In this document: positions 63,432-64,000 of the stretch, one piece after another | Layout of the letters: each line of letters starts with the position of its first letter | How positions within the stretch are numbered: position 1 is the stretch's first letter | Origin: an uncultured Planctomycetaceae bacterium | Lineage (GTDB): Bacteria > Planctomycetota > Planctomycetia > Planctomycetales > Planctomycetaceae | Assembly: GCA_913031625.1 (NCBI GenBank) | Contig: CAJWGB010000003.1 | Span: forward strand, 18,267-82,266 | Length of the DNA: 64,000 nt | Reading direction: 5' to 3' | Translations under genes and position numbers: made by a program | Notes under the pieces: model-generated | Told to the model about the DNA's origin: nothing | Database searches by the model: none | What the model saw: the letters and a program-made list of their open reading frames with translations, nothing else

Positions 63432-64000
63432 ATGAAGTCATGTCTGCTCTGCCTGCTGCTTCCCGGGTGCCTGCTTGTCGGTTGTGGAGGCAGTCGTCCC
63501 GTGGATGAGGTGTCGACGTCGCCCGATCAAATTGGTGACGCGACCGATATCCTGACGGATCCTGAGACTGACTGGCCGGTCTGGCGCGGACCCAACGGCA
63601 ACAATATCTCGAATTGTGATTCGGCCCCCGTGGAATGGTCTTCGTCGCACAATATTGTGTGGAAGGCAGAGATCCCCGGACGTGGCCACAGTTCCCCCTG
63701 CGTTGTTGGCGACCGCATTTATCTGGCGACGGCCGACGAGAAAGCTCAAAAACAGTCTGTGTTGTGTCTCGATCGAAACGACGGCAAACAGCTATGGCAG
63801 ACGGAGGTGCATTCAGGAGGATTCACCAGCAACAGTCAAATGCATCCCAACAGCACTCATGCCAATGGAACGGTTGCCTGCGATGGAACAAACCTGTTCA
63901 TCGGATTCCTGAATGGCGAGAACATTCACGCCACGAGTCTGACTCTGGATGGAAAAATCCGGTGGACAAAACCACTGGGCTACTTCCAGTCGAAGTTTGG
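63432..64000 (+). CDS. PQQ-like beta-propeller lipoprotein, N-terminal part
   Basis: The gene runs off the right edge. From the ATG at 63432 it reads MKSCLLCLLLPGCLLVGCGG, a lipoprotein signal with LVGC. An acidic linker follows, then WPVWRGPNGNNISNC, the opening of the planctomycete PQQ-like family. The blade ADEKAQKQSVLCLDRNDGKQ and QLWQTEVHSG follow. It resembles the two other PQQ-like proteins in this window but has a lipid anchor. The 190 codons present do not reveal a catalytic site. Confidence 0.82.
   Translation, partial: MKSCLLCLLLPGCLLVGCGGSRPVDEVSTSPDQIGDATDILTDPETDWPVWRGPNGNNISNCDSAPVEWSSSHNIVWKAEIPGRGHSSPCVVGDRIYLATADEKAQKQSVLCLDRNDGKQLWQTEVHSGGFTSNSQMHPNSTHANGTVACDGTNLFIGFLNGENIHATSLTLDGKIRWTKPLGYFQSKF

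Overview
The window reads as a chromosomal segment of a planctomycete, probably of the order Planctomycetales. The signs are a giant PVC-type heme/HEAT-repeat dehydrogenase-like protein, several PQQ-like beta-propeller proteins, a sulfatase, CxxCH-bearing secreted proteins, Tat-dependent family proteins, weak Shine-Dalgarno use, and moderately high GC with wide intergenic gaps. The genus cannot be fixed from the sequence alone. No tRNA, rRNA, CRISPR array, prophage or intact insertion sequence was seen.

Layout. 1-7 kb: dapA-like fragment (-), nadB (+), methyltransferase, sulfatase and a two-gene lipoprotein/heme-motif pair (-). 7-11 kb: GNAT plus Tat-exported N,N-dimethylformamidase-like pair, then an ArgA-type N-acetylglutamate synthase (+). 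11-17 kb: Tat protein and TPR protein (-), then a compact degP/htrA - citG-like - 6-pyruvoyl-tetrahydropterin-synthase-like operon (+) and a small secreted protein (-). 17-20 kb: the PVC-type cytochrome protein (-). 20.6-28.6 kb: a complete F1Fo ATP synthase operon atpZ-I-B-E-F-H-A-G-D-C plus a 77-codon gene (+). 29-34 kb: a PQQ-like protein, a collapsed nirB/nirD locus, a Nudix hydrolase and a small secreted Tyr/Gly-rich protein. 34-42 kb: a thioredoxin-like secreted gene with an in-frame UGA, a polytopic GT-C-like membrane protein, a DUF2293 protein, an FAD oxidoreductase, a trmN6 remnant and a DedA-family protein. 42-52 kb: lipoprotein plus giant CcsBA cytochrome c synthetase, molybdopterin oxidoreductase plus MDR oxidoreductase, a YhaM-like nuclease and a GlsB-like protein. 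52-64 kb: DUF4105 protein, LDH2-type dehydrogenase, PQQ-like protein, a metallo-beta-lactamase pseudogene, PDZ protein, isopropylmalate/isocitrate dehydrogenase family enzyme, NHL protein, PyrK-like subunit and the start of another PQQ-like lipoprotein.

Two themes stand out. First, the gene at 33810-34889 (-) is read in one frame through a single UGA, and 25 nt after that UGA lies a bulged hairpin with a GGUCU loop resembling a bacterial SECIS element. It is a candidate selenoprotein, possibly of an undescribed thioredoxin-like family. Second, the 30-58 kb half contains at least seven decayed genes: nirB, nirD, trmN6, an alpha/beta-hydrolase-type lipoprotein, a MoaD/ThiS-like gene, an MBL-fold hydrolase and an SGNH hydrolase. 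This suggests recent gene loss, including loss of nitrite assimilation. It is also the main competing explanation for the UGA gene.

The genes are mostly housekeeping and energy metabolism (ATP synthesis, cytochrome c maturation, NAD, arginine and pyrimidine biosynthesis), interleaved with the envelope- and periplasm-directed proteins typical of planctomycetes. All functional calls rest on motif recognition by eye. No database search was run.
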